Source: an uncultured Spartobacteria bacterium
GTDB taxonomy: Bacteria > Verrucomicrobiota > Verrucomicrobiia > Chthoniobacterales > Chthoniobacteraceae
Length of the DNA stretch: 64,000 nucleotides
Assembly: GCA_903933715.1 (NCBI GenBank)
Contig: CAIZLD010000045.1
Coordinates: forward strand, 1-64,000
Direction of reading: 5' to 3'
In this document: piece by piece, positions 27,685-37,804 of the stretch
Position numbering within the stretch: the stretch's first letter is position 1
Layout of the letters: each line of letters begins with the position of its first letter
The notes under the pieces: generated by a model
The model's database searches: none
What the model was told of the DNA's origin: nothing
What the model saw: only the letters and a program-made list of their open reading frames with translations
Made by a program: the position numbers and the translations under genes

Positions 27685-27876
27685 TTAAACCGGAAGATGC
27701 CTATCTTTTGCAACTTCCTGAATTACAGGTTTTTCCTCAGCGGGGGCCGTCTCTTCCGGGCTTTCTTGCGCCCCGGATTCTTTTTGTTCCAATTTAAGTT
27801 GCCGTTTCTCTTCTTTTTTACGCTTTTTCTCTAATTCTTTTCTGCGCTTTTCAAATTGATAATTTGGTTTTGCCAT
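27685..27876 (-). CDS. Small Lys/Glu-rich conserved protein
   Basis: A 63-residue protein, MAKPNYQFEKRRKELEKKRKKEEKRQ..., of a small highly charged type with a MAKPNY-F-KR start found widely in bacteria and of unknown function. The N-terminal half is strongly basic and the C-terminal half acidic. Probably an intrinsically disordered or coiled protein that may contact nucleic acid. Confidence 0.7.
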   Translation of the reverse strand: MAKPNYQFEKRRKELEKKRKKEEKRQLKLEQKESGAQESPEETAPAEEKPVIQEVAKDRHLPV

Positions 27877-27903
27877 GAAATTTAATTTTTGTTTTCAACC
27901 AGG

Positions 27904-28143
27904 TTAAACCTCACCATTAAGCCATTTGTTAAATTGTTCTTCGACTCGCTGGATGGTTTTTTCGGCATTGTGAGACAGGTCGGTAAACTGGCTCCAACGG
28001 GTGGGGTCGTTGGCTTTGCCGGTGCCTTCGATTTCGCGTATAAAGTCTTCTACCAGCACGCTTTGTGCCGCATGGTCGGCCCGGAGGTGCCCCTTGCAAA
28101 GTTCGGCGGTTTGCTGAAGTCGGTTTTTTGTTCCAAGTCCCAT
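27904..28143 (-). CDS. Small hypothetical helical protein
   Basis: A 79-residue protein from ATG at 28143 (MGLGTKNRLQQTAELCKGHL), supported by GGAG about 7 bases upstream. The frame is open further upstream, but without similar support. It is helical and amphipathic, with no membrane segment. It lies between a family-2 repeat (downstream of atpC) and the Lys-rich gene, on the same strand. Function unknown. Confidence 0.6.
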   Translation of the reverse strand: MGLGTKNRLQQTAELCKGHLRADHAAQSVLVEDFIREIEGTGKANDPTRWSQFTDLSHNAEKTIQRVEEQFNKWLNGEV

Positions 28144-28221
28144 GTGGACTCCAGCGTACCCCGAAACGGGCGCGGAGTCCAGAAATGCTCGCAATGGGGC
28201 AAGCGAACGTTGCGGAACTTT

Positions 28222-28337
28222 AGGAAGAGCAGAGCAGCATGGATGGATCGGCCGCTCCGCGGGCGATTTTGGGACGGGGCGTGGTTGGAGAAGTGGCGAG
28301 CCCTTCCCGATCGCGCCCGGAGGTCGCGATCCACCTT
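28222..28337. repeat. Repeat family 2, full copy after atpC
   Basis: About 116 bases, the inverted equivalent of 51265-51388: both contain GGTGGATCGCGACCTCCGGG, CTCCAACCACG and GGAGCGG-CGATCCA in the same order. It starts 3 bases beyond the atpC stop. The outer arms (GGATCG / CGATCC) can pair, closing a branched hairpin. Confidence 0.85.
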
Positions 28338-28340
28338 GCG

Positions 28341-28754
28341 CTATTTTTGCCGCCGTTTGACGCGCAGTTGCACTATCGATTTGCGCAGGTTCGCCTCGGC
28401 GGTGGCAATCTCTTCGGCGCTCATCGCCTCGGTGCTGCGCAAGGCGGCTTGGGCTCGCTCGATCGCCTTCTCCACAGTCCGCTCGTCAATTGCGCTTTCT
28501 TTGATCGCCATGTCGGTGAGGACAGTGACGCCGGTTTGCGTTATTTCCGCAAAACCTTCGCCGACGGCGTAGTCGGTTTCGATGCCGTCCTTTAGGATGC
28601 GCAGGTCGCCCGGTTTGATCTCGGTCATGACCGGGATGTGCATCGGGTAGATGCCCATCTCCCCTTCGATGCCGGGGATGACGACCCGCTCGACGTCTTC
28701 GCTGTACGCCTTTTCGAGCGGGGTGACGATTTCAAGCCGTAGTGTGTTGGCCAT
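28341..28754 (-). CDS. atpC: ATP synthase epsilon subunit
   Basis: A 137-residue F1 epsilon subunit. The N-terminal β-sandwich (TLRLEIVTPLEKAYSEDVERVVIPGIEGEMGI) and the C-terminal two-helix hairpin (ERAQAALRSTEAMSAEEIATAEANLRKS) are both present. It couples F1 to the c-ring and can inhibit ATP hydrolysis. Last gene of the atp operon; a ~140-base gap with an ATCTGCG palindrome separates it from atpD. Confidence 0.96.
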   Translation of the reverse strand: MANTLRLEIVTPLEKAYSEDVERVVIPGIEGEMGIYPMHIPVMTEIKPGDLRILKDGIETDYAVGEGFAEITQTGVTVLTDMAIKESAIDERTVEKAIERAQAALRSTEAMSAEEIATAEANLRKSIVQLRVKRRQK

Positions 28755-28769
28755 ATTCTATCGATTTTA

Positions 28770-28864
28770 TCCGCAGATTTCGCAGATTAACGCAGATTCC
28801 GGAAAGGAATAGGGGGACTTCAAGCCTCTTTTTTAATCTGCGAAAATCGGCGCAATCTGCGGAT
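28770..28864. repeat. ATCTGCG word-repeat palindrome between atpD and atpC
   Basis: CCGCAGATTTCGCAGATTAACG and on to CAGATT at about 28771-28798 is answered by AATCTGCG, GGCGCAATCTGCGGATT at 28834-28864. The arms are repeated copies of one word and can form a long hairpin within the atp transcript, just upstream of atpC. Confidence 0.75.
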
Positions 28865-28894
28865 TCTCTTCTGTTTTTAATTCGTGGATTTCGT

Positions 28895-30470
<1,576 letters not shown>

Positions 30471-30476
30471 TCCTCC

Positions 30477-31358
30477 CTATCCCAGCGCCATTTGCGCGGT
30501 GGAGATTTCGAGGAGTTCGGTGGTGATGCTGGCCTGGCGCACTTTGTTGTATTCCAAGGTGAGGTCTTTGATCAATTGCAAGGCGTTGTCGGTGGCGTTC
30601 TTCATGGCGACCATCCGGGCGCTGTGCTCGGAGGCCCGGGCGTCCAACACCATCTGGTAAATCTGAAAATGCAGATAATGGGGCAGGATGCTTCCCAACA
30701 GTTCCATCGGGCTCGGCTCGTAAAGATAATCGTTCTGGTCGAGCGTTTCGGCGAGCTGCCCGGCCTCGCTTTTTTCACCTTTGGCGGGAAGTTCGAACGG
30801 GCTGATCGGGAGCAGCGTGCGAATGGTCGGCGTTTGGGTGAGCGTGTTGACGAATTTGGTGTAGAGAATGGTGACTTTATCGACCTTCCCGCTCAGGAAT
30901 TGGTCGATGCAGTATTTGGAAATAAGCTTGGTATCCCGCAATGCCGGGGCATCGGGCAGCGGGAAATCGGCATCGAGTTTGCGCCGGAGCCGGGCGAGGT
31001 GCTGCTGGGCTTTGCGGCCGCTGGAGACAAAGTCGGTCTGGAATTCGTCAAAGGCGGTGGCCTCGCGCAGGAGGTTCGTGTTCAATGCGCCGCAGAGTCC
31101 CTTGTCTGTCGAGATGACGACGACCAGCTCCCGCTTGAGGGGGCGCACCGCAAGCAGCGGGTGCAGGGTGACGTCGGCGTGCTTGCGGACGTCCACGAGC
31201 ACTTTGTTGATCAGTTCCGAATACGGCCGCCCGGCCATTGCCGCGCCTTGCGCCTTGCGCATTTTGGCAGAGGCGACCATCTGCATCGCTTTGGTGATCT
31301 GCGATGTGTTCTTGATCGACTTGATCCGTCGCCGGATGTCTCGGGTGTTAGCGGCCAT
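30477..31358 (-). CDS. atpG: ATP synthase gamma subunit
   Basis: A 293-residue central rotor shaft. The N-terminal helix ANTRDIRRRIKSIKNTSQITKAMQMVA and the C-terminal helix EHSARMVAMKNATDNALQLI...YNKVRQASITTELLEI form the coiled coil; VVVISTDKGLCGALN is the conserved Rossmann-like segment. Normal length. In operon order after atpA. Confidence 0.97.
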   Translation of the reverse strand: MAANTRDIRRRIKSIKNTSQITKAMQMVASAKMRKAQGAAMAGRPYSELINKVLVDVRKHADVTLHPLLAVRPLKRELVVVISTDKGLCGALNTNLLREATAFDEFQTDFVSSGRKAQQHLARLRRKLDADFPLPDAPALRDTKLISKYCIDQFLSGKVDKVTILYTKFVNTLTQTPTIRTLLPISPFELPAKGEKSEAGQLAETLDQNDYLYEPSPMELLGSILPHYLHFQIYQMVLDARASEHSARMVAMKNATDNALQLIKDLTLEYNKVRQASITTELLEISTAQMALG

Positions 31359-31370
31359 TTTGAAGAAAAA

Positions 31371-31520
31371 TTATAGAGGGGTGAGAGGATAGACTATAGA
31401 AGCCGTCCTTTGCTCGGGCGTTGTGGCGCTTCGGGGCGTTAGATAGTGGAAAGTGGCCATGTTTGGGATTCAGGCGAGGCAGCGTGTCTATAATCTATAG
31501 TCTCACCCCTCTATAGTCTT
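31371..31520. repeat. atp-operon repeat family 3, copy atpA-atpG
   Basis: About 150 bases: TTATAGAGGGGTGAGAGGATAG..., central GGCGCTTCGGGGCGTTAG, then GCGTGTCTATAATCTATAG and CTCACCCCTCTATAGTC. The outer ends are close inverted repeats, so a long stem can form. Second of three copies in successive atp gaps. Confidence 0.88.
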
Positions 31521-31525
31521 TATTC

Positions 31526-33052
31526 CTACCTCCAGGTCGATTTGAATTCGACCAGGGTGGAAGCCAGTTCGTCGTTGAGTTCTTTGCTGATCGACCCGGC
31601 CACGATGATTTTGTCGAGCAACGCCCGTTTGCGCGTGGTCAGGAATTCTTGCAGCTTGGCTTGCATCTCTTTGATCCGGTCCACCGGGACGTCGTCCATA
31701 TGGCCGTTCTGGATGGCCCACAAGATGGCGACCTGCTCCTCGATCGCGATCGGGTTGTATTGGCGTTGTTTGAAAAGTTCGACGATGCGCGAGCCGCGGT
31801 CGAGCTTGGCTTTGGTACCGGCGTCGAGGTCGCTGCCGAACTGGGCGAAGGCGGCCAGTTCGCGGAACTGGGCGAGATCGCCCTTGATCTTCCCGGCGAC
31901 TTGCTTGATCGCCTTGATCTGCGCGGCGCTGCCGACACGGCTGACCGAGAGGCCGACGGAAATGGCCGGGCGCACCCCTTGGTAGAACAGGTCGGTTTCC
32001 AAATAAATCTGGCCGTCTGTAATCGAGATGACGTTGGTCGGAATGTAAGCGGAAACGTCACCCGCCTGCGTTTCGATGATCGGCAACGCGGTGAGCGAGC
32101 CGTTGCCGTTCTTCTCGTCCACGCGCGCGGAACGCTCCAGCAAACGGCTGTGGAGATAAAAGACGTCGCCCGGATACGCTTCGCGGCCGGAGGGGCGCTT
32201 CAAGAGGAGCGAGACTTGCCGGTAGGCGACGGCGTGCTTGGAGAGGTCGTCGAAAATGATCAGCGCGTCCATGCCGTTGTCCATGAACCATTCCCCCATG
32301 GCCGCCCCCGCGAACGGGGCTAGGTATTGATTGGTGGCGGAATCGGAAGCGGAAGCGTTGACGATGATGGTGTATTCCATCGCGCCGGTTTCCTGAAGCA
32401 CGCCGATGGTGCGGGCGATGTTGGAGTTCTTCTGGCCGACGGCGACGTAGATGCTGTAAATGGGGCGGAACCCGGCCTTGCCCAAATTGGCTTTGTTGAT
32501 GCGGGCCTGGTTGATCATCGTGTCGATGGCGATGGTGGTCTTGCCGGTGGCCCGGTCGCCGATAATCAATTCGCGCTGGCCGCGTCCGATCGGAATCATC
32601 GCGTCGATCCCCATGATGCCGGTCTGCACCGGCTGGTTGACTCCCTTGCGCTTGATGATGCCGGGGGCGATTTTTTCGACCGGATAGAGGACGTCGGACT
32701 GGATTGGCCCTTTGCCGTCGAGCGGCTGCCCAAGGGCATCGACAACGCGCCCAAGCAACCCTTTGCCGACGGGGACCGAAAGCAGGCGGCCGGTGGTTTT
32801 GACGATGTCCCCTTCCTTCACGGCGTTGGCGTCGCCCATCAGAATGCAGCCGACTTCGTTTTCTTCGAGGTTGAGCGCCAGCCCGTAAAGCCCGCCCGGG
32901 AACTCGATCATTTCGTTGAGCATCACTTCGCTCAACCCTTCGATTTTGGCCACGCCGTCGCCCGATTCACGGACAACCCCGGTGTTGGTCTGAACGGTCG
33001 TGGTCTTGAGACCGGCGATTTGGGATTCGATTTCTTGCAGAATGGTGCTCAT
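31526..33052 (-). CDS. atpA: ATP synthase alpha subunit
   Basis: A 508-residue F1 alpha subunit. Walker A GDRATGKT, the VGQKNSNIA segment, [17 protein letters not shown], and the [32 protein letters not shown] region containing the arginine finger are intact. The non-catalytic nucleotide sites are as usual. A family-3 repeat lies on each side. Confidence 0.98.
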   Translation of the reverse strand: MSTILQEIESQIAGLKTTTVQTNTGVVRESGDGVAKIEGLSEVMLNEMIEFPGGLYGLALNLEENEVGCILMGDANAVKEGDIVKTTGRLLSVPVGKGLLGRVVDALGQPLDGKGPIQSDVLYPVEKIAPGIIKRKGVNQPVQTGIMGIDAMIPIGRGQRELIIGDRATGKTTIAIDTMINQARINKANLGKAGFRPIYSIYVAVGQKNSNIARTIGVLQETGAMEYTIIVNASASDSATNQYLAPFAGAAMGEWFMDNGMDALIIFDDLSKHAVAYRQVSLLLKRPSGREAYPGDVFYLHSRLLERSARVDEKNGNGSLTALPIIETQAGDVSAYIPTNVISITDGQIYLETDLFYQGVRPAISVGLSVSRVGSAAQIKAIKQVAGKIKGDLAQFRELAAFAQFGSDLDAGTKAKLDRGSRIVELFKQRQYNPIAIEEQVAILWAIQNGHMDDVPVDRIKEMQAKLQEFLTTRKRALLDKIIVAGSISKELNDELASTLVEFKSTWR

Positions 33053-33065
33053 GGGAAAAAAGAAG

Positions 33066-33216
33066 ATGATAGAGGGAGAAGACTATAGAGGTCGGTCGTT
33101 ACTCGGGTATTGATTGGCGCTTCGGGGCGTTAACTGATGGGAAAAGGTCTTTTTCGGGGTTGGATTTCAGGCGAGGCAGCGTGTCTATAATCTATAGTCT
33201 CACCCCTCTATAGTCT
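33066..33216. repeat. atp-operon repeat family 3, copy atpH-atpA
   Basis: About 151 bases with GATAGAGGGAGAAGACTATAG at one end, GGCGCTTCGGGGCGTTAA in the middle, and GCGTGTCTATAATCTATAGTC / CACCCCTCTATAGTCT at the other. It directly abuts the atpH stop (33219). Confidence 0.88.
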
Positions 33217-33218
33217 GT

Positions 33219-33611
33219 TCACAGCCTGCTGCGCAGCAGTTCCAGGCGTCCGCGGATGCTGCCGTCCCAGACGTTGCTGCCGAGCTGGATGCGCAGGCCG
33301 CCAATCAGCTCGGGAATGACTTTGAATTCGTGGGTAATATCTGTTCCAAAGCGGGCCTGCAAATCGGCGGTGATCTCGGCGGCGGCGGCCCCGTCGAGCG
33401 GGACGGCGCTGGCGATCACGGCGTGGCGGCGGGCCAGTTCCAGGCGTACGAGCCGCTCGTAATTTTTCAGAACGCTGATCGTGTGGCGCGGTTTGCGGGC
33501 CGCGACTTCCTGCAATACGGCGCTGATCCGGGCGCGGTCGAGCCGTCCGCCGGTGAAGCTGGCGCGGAAGAGGGAGCGGGAAAGTTTGCGGGCTTCCTTG
33601 GGGATTTTCAT
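33219..33611 (-). CDS. atpH: ATP synthase delta subunit, short form
   Basis: F1 delta (OSCP-like), which links F1 to the b-subunit stalk. It is 130 residues; usual members have about 175-180. The C-terminal signature IGGLRIQLGSNVWDGSIRGRLELL is clear, and the N-terminus begins in the usual style (ARKLSRSLFRAS), so the loss of about 45 residues falls inside the N-terminal helical domain. The start is fixed by the atpF stop only 10 bases upstream. It may be a compact natural variant, not a fragment, as the frame is intact and the operon complete. Confidence 0.9.
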   Translation of the reverse strand: MKIPKEARKLSRSLFRASFTGGRLDRARISAVLQEVAARKPRHTISVLKNYERLVRLELARRHAVIASAVPLDGAAAAEITADLQARFGTDITHEFKVIPELIGGLRIQLGSNVWDGSIRGRLELLRSRL

Positions 33612-33621
33612 CTACAAAAAA

Positions 33622-34173
33622 TTACGCGGCGATCTGGCTGGCGGCTTCCTGCGAAAGGCGTCGCTGGTCTTCGGCGGTGAGCACCTTCCCGGTGACTTTG
33701 CCGGTGGTATCGACGACGAGCCGGACGACTTCGCGCCGCAAATCAGTCATCATCCGGTCCCGATCCAAGGCGATCGCCTGGCGGGCCTGGGCGACCATCT
33801 GCTCCGCTTCGGCGATGGCTTGCTGCTGGCGGGTCTGGGCTAGGGCTGCTGCTGCTGCGCGAGCTTCGCCGATCATTTTTTGCGCCTCGACGTTGGCGCG
33901 GTCGAGGATTTCGGCGTGCCGGGCTTCGGCTTCGGCGAGTTGTTGCTTGATCTTCTCGGCGTTTTCCAGGCTCTCGGCGATGCGCTGGCGGCGGGCTTCA
34001 AGCGCGTTAAGGATCGGCTTGTAGGCGAAACGGTTCAGCAACGCGCAGACAATGAGAAAGCTGATAGCGTTGGAGAAAAACAGGACTTTGTTGAATCCAA
34101 ACTGCTCCCCGGTCTGACGGGCCGAGTCGAGAATGGAAACGCCGGTGGCGGCAAGGATGGGATGGATCAACAT
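33622..34173 (-). CDS. atpF: ATP synthase subunit b
   Basis: A 183-residue stator b subunit from ATG at 34173 (MLIHPILAATG); a GTG at 34206 would add 11 residues. One membrane helix (KVLFFSNAISFLIVCALLNRFAY) is followed by a long charged coiled coil (EARRQRIAESLENAEKIKQQLAEAEARH...). It holds F1 against rotation together with delta. Located between atpE and atpH. Confidence 0.95.
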   Translation of the reverse strand: MLIHPILAATGVSILDSARQTGEQFGFNKVLFFSNAISFLIVCALLNRFAYKPILNALEARRQRIAESLENAEKIKQQLAEAEARHAEILDRANVEAQKMIGEARAAAAALAQTRQQQAIAEAEQMVAQARQAIALDRDRMMTDLRREVVRLVVDTTGKVTGKVLTAEDQRRLSQEAASQIAA

Positions 34174-34205
34174 ACGGTAGCAGGTAAAAACGAAATCTGA
34201 GAACA

Positions 34206-34240
34206 CCGGGACACGCGGGAATCAATCCCGCGCGTCCCGG
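34206..34240 (-). other. Stable hairpin between atpE and atpF
   Basis: CCGGGACACGCGGGA and TCCCGCGCGTCCCGG form a 15-bp stem with one mismatch around a 4-5-base loop, a few bases after the atpE stop. No T-run follows, so it is more likely a 3' stability or processing element than a terminator. Confidence 0.7.
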
Positions 34241-34246
34241 CCAGAA

Positions 34247-34456
34247 TTACTTCGCCAGGTAGATGGCGAAGAAGACGATGCCTTCGGCGAAGGCGGTGCT
34301 CAAAATGGCTTGCACCAGGATGGGGGTGGCGGCGCCGGGATTGCGGCCCACGGCTTCGGAGGCTTTCATGCCGATCAAGCCGACGCCAAGAGCTGCGCCG
34401 AGCGCGGCCAGACCGATATGAAGGCTGCCGGTCAATTCTGCAAGGATGGGAATCAT
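34247..34456 (-). CDS. atpE: ATP synthase subunit c
   Basis: A 69-residue proteolipid from ATG at 34456 (MIPILAELTGSLHIGLAALGAALG). Two membrane helices with the polar loop EAVGRNPGA. The ion-binding carboxylate is the Glu in FAEGIVFFAIYLA. The Gln and Glu-Ser/Thr pattern of Na+-binding rings is absent, so proton coupling is inferred. It forms the rotor ring. A stable hairpin follows its stop. Confidence 0.96.
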   Translation of the reverse strand: MIPILAELTGSLHIGLAALGAALGVGLIGMKASEAVGRNPGAATPILVQAILSTAFAEGIVFFAIYLAK

Positions 34457-34532
34457 ATGGATGTTCTTGTTGGTGGTTGTTCCCGAGCGCCTCCGCAGGT
34501 TGCCCACGGTCCGACGCGCGAAAGTTTTTTAG

Positions 34533-35525
34533 TTAATGATGGGCCTCCTCGTGCGGCATAATGAGCAGGGTAAACACGGCGGTCAAAAGCATGAAGACCA
34601 ACGCCTGAACCAGCCCGACGAGCAGTTCCAAAAAGTAAAACGGGAGCGGCAACAGCCATCCAAACCAAATCCCCCCAAGGGAAGCCATGGTTTCGAGCGT
34701 GTTCTCCCCGGCAAAAATATTGCCGTAAAGACGGAAGGAAAGCGAAACGGGCCGGAAAAGGATCGAGACCACTTCCAGCACGCCGACGCACAGGAAGACG
34801 AAAATCATTAGGATTTTAAGGAGCCCCTTGGTTTCACCCTGCGGTCCAAAGAGGTGCATCAAAAAGCCGCCGATTCCGTTGGCCTGGATCGCCCAGACCG
34901 TCCAGAAGAAAAAGAACACCATCGCCATCGCCAGCGTCATGTTGAGATCGGCGTTGGGGCCGCGCAGGATCGGATGCGTGATGTGGGTGAGCGATCCGGC
35001 CTCGTTGGGGATGCCCCAGCCGATCGTCCCGACGCCGGGGATCAAACTGAACCAGTTGAGCGTGAGGATGAAAATGAAGATCGTCGCAAAGAACCAGAAG
35101 GTTTTCTTGATTAAAACGGGGCCGACAATGTTCTGAAGGAAGTTGTAGAGGCTTTCGACCAGCCATTCCCAGAAATTCTGCGCCCCTTCAGGGACTTCCT
35201 TGATGCGCCAGGTGGCGATCTGGGCGGAGAGGATCAAAAACAGCATGACGCCCCAGGTGATTGCCATGGAGCTGTTGAATTTGAAATACGGCGTATCGAT
35301 AAGAAGCGGCGCGTGCTGTGTGAGCCCCTCCACTTTTTCACCATGGATTGCTGCCGGATGCTCCCCGACCGTCCCGGCTTCGGCCACCGCCTCGGGGGCG
35401 GCGGTTTCAGGATGCCCCGGCATCTGGGCCTGCGCCGAGGTGCAAAACCAGACTGCCATCCCAAGGAGAAGCCCCCGCAATAAAAAGCGGACGGCTCGGG
35501 TCATTACTGAAAAACTTTGGGTCAT
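34533..35525 (-). CDS. atpB: ATP synthase subunit a, with signal-like N-terminal extension
   Basis: The stator a subunit, about 330 residues from the ATG at 35525 (another ATG at 35504 gives 323). The N-terminus (RFLLRGLLLGMAVWFCTSAQAQ) looks like a cleavable signal peptide, then an acidic periplasmic stretch before the first conserved helix (SMAITWGVMLFLIL). The essential Arg lies in RPVSLSFRLYGNIFAGE. A final membrane helix ends ...LLIMPHEEAHH. First gene of the operon; no atpI is seen upstream, and lysA is divergent. Confidence 0.95.
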   Translation of the reverse strand: MTQSFSVMTRAVRFLLRGLLLGMAVWFCTSAQAQMPGHPETAAPEAVAEAGTVGEHPAAIHGEKVEGLTQHAPLLIDTPYFKFNSSMAITWGVMLFLILSAQIATWRIKEVPEGAQNFWEWLVESLYNFLQNIVGPVLIKKTFWFFATIFIFILTLNWFSLIPGVGTIGWGIPNEAGSLTHITHPILRGPNADLNMTLAMAMVFFFFWTVWAIQANGIGGFLMHLFGPQGETKGLLKILMIFVFLCVGVLEVVSILFRPVSLSFRLYGNIFAGENTLETMASLGGIWFGWLLPLPFYFLELLVGLVQALVFMLLTAVFTLLIMPHEEAHH

Positions 35526-35755
35526 AAATGGCAAACATCCGGTGCGCCAGATCTGGAGCTGACGCCGAAATTCTTTTTTTATTTCAGAGGGGTTTTCAAT
35601 GGAAAATCCCATCCGGTTCCGAGCCAAAGCACGGATCGATATCCCATCAGCCAAATCCCCGGTTGGCAAGCTCTTTGTGAAATTTTTCACAAGGACTATT
35701 ACAGCCCAACAATGATTTGCCTCCGGGCGGTCCGCCGCTTTAAGGTAACCATTGT

Positions 35756-37051
35756 ATGCATTCCTTCGAGTACCGCAACGGCACCCTTTTCTGTGAAAAC
35801 GTCGATCTGGCACAGCTCGCTATCAAGACCGGCACCCCCACTTACGTCTATTCCGCCGAGACTATTTTAGACCATTACCGGCGGCTCGACCAGGCGCTCC
35901 AGGAGGTTCCGCATCTCATCTGTTACGCGGTCAAGGCCAATTCCAATATCGGGATTTTGAACCTGTTCGCCAAGGAGAATGCCGGGTTTGACATCGTCTC
36001 CGGCGGAGAACTCTTTCGCGTGCTCAAGGCGGGCGGCAAGGCGGCGCAATGCACTTTTGCCGGGGTGGGCAAGACCGAGGCGGAAATCCGCGAGGCGCTG
36101 GAACACGGCATCCTGGCGTTCAACATCGAAAGCGAAGCGGAGCTGGCCCGGATTAACCGGGTGGCCGCCACTCTGGACGTCAAAGCCCCCATCGCCGTGC
36201 GGGTCAACCCGGATGTGGACGCCCACACACACAAATACATTTCGACCGGGAAGAGCGAAAACAAGTTCGGGATCGCATTCGAGCGGGTGCTGGGCGTCTA
36301 TGAAGCCGCTTCCAAGATGAGCCACATTGCCATCCGGGGGGTGCAAATGCACATCGGCTCGCAAATCACCAAAGCCGGCCCGTTTGCCGAGGCGGTGGAC
36401 AAGATGCTCCCGCTGGTCAACCAGCTCAAAGAGCTTTATGGGATTGAGTATTTCTCGATCGGCGGCGGCATGGGGATCGTCTACGACCCGTCGCTGGCTT
36501 CAGGCGCGGCCGGTTGGTGGGAGAACGAGGCGGACGAGTCCCTCCTGACCCTTGAGGCGTATGCGGGGGCGATTGTGCCAAAGCTCAAGACGCTCGGGCT
36601 GAAGATTCTTGTCGAGCCGGGCCGTTTCATGGTCGGTAATGCAGGGGTGCTCTTGACCCAGGTTCAATATATCAAGAAAACCGAGACTAAAAAATTTGTG
36701 ATCGTGGATGCCGGAATGAACGACCTGATCCGGCCCGCTCTTTACCAGAGCTTTCACGAGATTGTGCCGGTAACGAAGAACCACCCCTATGGAGAAGCGG
36801 AAAAGGCGGATATTGTCGGCCCGGTCTGCGAAAGCGGCGATTTCTTCGCCCAGGATCGCGAGCTGCCACCGATCGCCGAAGGGGATATCCTCGCAGTGAT
36901 GAGCGCGGGAGCTTATGGCGCAACGATGTCGAGCAACTACAACTCGCGCCGCCTGCCCGCTGAAATCCTCGTCCACGGGGAGCGCGCGGAGGTGATTCGC
37001 AAACGGCAAACTCTGGACGATCTCATTGACGGGGAATCGATCCCGCAGTAG
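35756..37051 (+). CDS. lysA: Diaminopimelate decarboxylase
   Basis: A 431-residue fold-type III PLP enzyme that decarboxylates meso-diaminopimelate to L-lysine. The PLP Lys is in CYAVKANSNI; HIGSQI, the GGG(M)G phosphate loop in FSIGGGMGI, EPGRFMVGNAG and CESGDFFAQDREL are conserved. Normal length. Divergent from the atp operon across a 230-base gap with no visible ribosome-binding site. Followed 36 bases later by the exported protein at 37088. Confidence 0.96.
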   Translation: MHSFEYRNGTLFCENVDLAQLAIKTGTPTYVYSAETILDHYRRLDQALQEVPHLICYAVKANSNIGILNLFAKENAGFDIVSGGELFRVLKAGGKAAQCTFAGVGKTEAEIREALEHGILAFNIESEAELARINRVAATLDVKAPIAVRVNPDVDAHTHKYISTGKSENKFGIAFERVLGVYEAASKMSHIAIRGVQMHIGSQITKAGPFAEAVDKMLPLVNQLKELYGIEYFSIGGGMGIVYDPSLASGAAGWWENEADESLLTLEAYAGAIVPKLKTLGLKILVEPGRFMVGNAGVLLTQVQYIKKTETKKFVIVDAGMNDLIRPALYQSFHEIVPVTKNHPYGEAEKADIVGPVCESGDFFAQDRELPPIAEGDILAVMSAGAYGATMSSNYNSRRLPAEILVHGERAEVIRKRQTLDDLIDGESIPQ

Positions 37052-37087
37052 CAACCCAAGAAGCCTTATTTTCTGATCTTTTTTCCC

Positions 37088-37804
37088 ATGAAGCCCGTTC
37101 TTTTTTCCCTGCTGGCACTGGTTTTGAGCGTCGTGGCGGGGGTTGCTTCGCAGCAGCCCGCGATTTCCCCCAACCATGAATACGTCATTCTCAGTGGCGG
37201 CCCGTCGCTGCTGCTTTGGGAGAAATGGAAGAACCCGCCCCACGACAAATGGTGGCTCAATTTCATCCGGGCGGCGGAAATCCGCATCAGGCAGTTGGAA
37301 AACGAGGGGGTTGCGCCGGGGCAGATCACCTGGATGGTTTACCGGCCTTCTTATGAAACGCGTTCCAAACAGGAGGGGCAGAACTGCACCGCCGCGATTT
37401 CCGCCTTAAGCCAAAGCCTCGGCTGCAAACTGAAATTTTTTAGCAACACCCGCGAGGTCATTGCGCATCTCAATGCCGGTAAACCGCGCGAGAGCGTCAA
37501 AATCGCCGACTTCGAATATTTCGGCCATTCCAACAAGGCGTGCTGGCTTTTCGATTACTCCAACCAGATCGACAGCGCCTCCAAGGTGTGGCTGCACGAA
37601 GACGAGCTCGGCCAGATCAACCCGGGCATTTTTGCCAAAAACGCCTACGTCAAAAGCTGGGGCTGCCATACCGGCGAGAGCATGAGCCGGAAATTCCGGA
37701 GTGCAAGCGGCCTCAAAATGTGGGGAGCCACCGGGCGCACCCAATACATGACCGAGGAGTTGCCGGTCCTGGCCTCTCCGGGAGCGAGCAAGTGGAAGTA
37801 TTAG
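37088..37804 (+). CDS. Exported protein with possible His-Cys (caspase-like) dyad
   Basis: A 238-residue protein with a signal peptide (MKPVLFSLLALVLSVVAGVAS). The distinctive part is EYFGHSNKACWLF (His near 156) followed about 50 residues later by KSWGCHTGESMS (Cys near 195). A β-strand ending in GH and a later β-strand ending in C is the layout of clan CD (caspase, gingipain, CHAT) peptidases. That is inference from spacing and motifs, not a recognised family. The gene's TAG stop (37802-37804) overlaps the first three bases of palindromic element copy B. Confidence 0.8.
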   Translation: MKPVLFSLLALVLSVVAGVASQQPAISPNHEYVILSGGPSLLLWEKWKNPPHDKWWLNFIRAAEIRIRQLENEGVAPGQITWMVYRPSYETRSKQEGQNCTAAISALSQSLGCKLKFFSNTREVIAHLNAGKPRESVKIADFEYFGHSNKACWLFDYSNQIDSASKVWLHEDELGQINPGIFAKNAYVKSWGCHTGESMSRKFRSASGLKMWGATGRTQYMTEELPVLASPGASKWKY

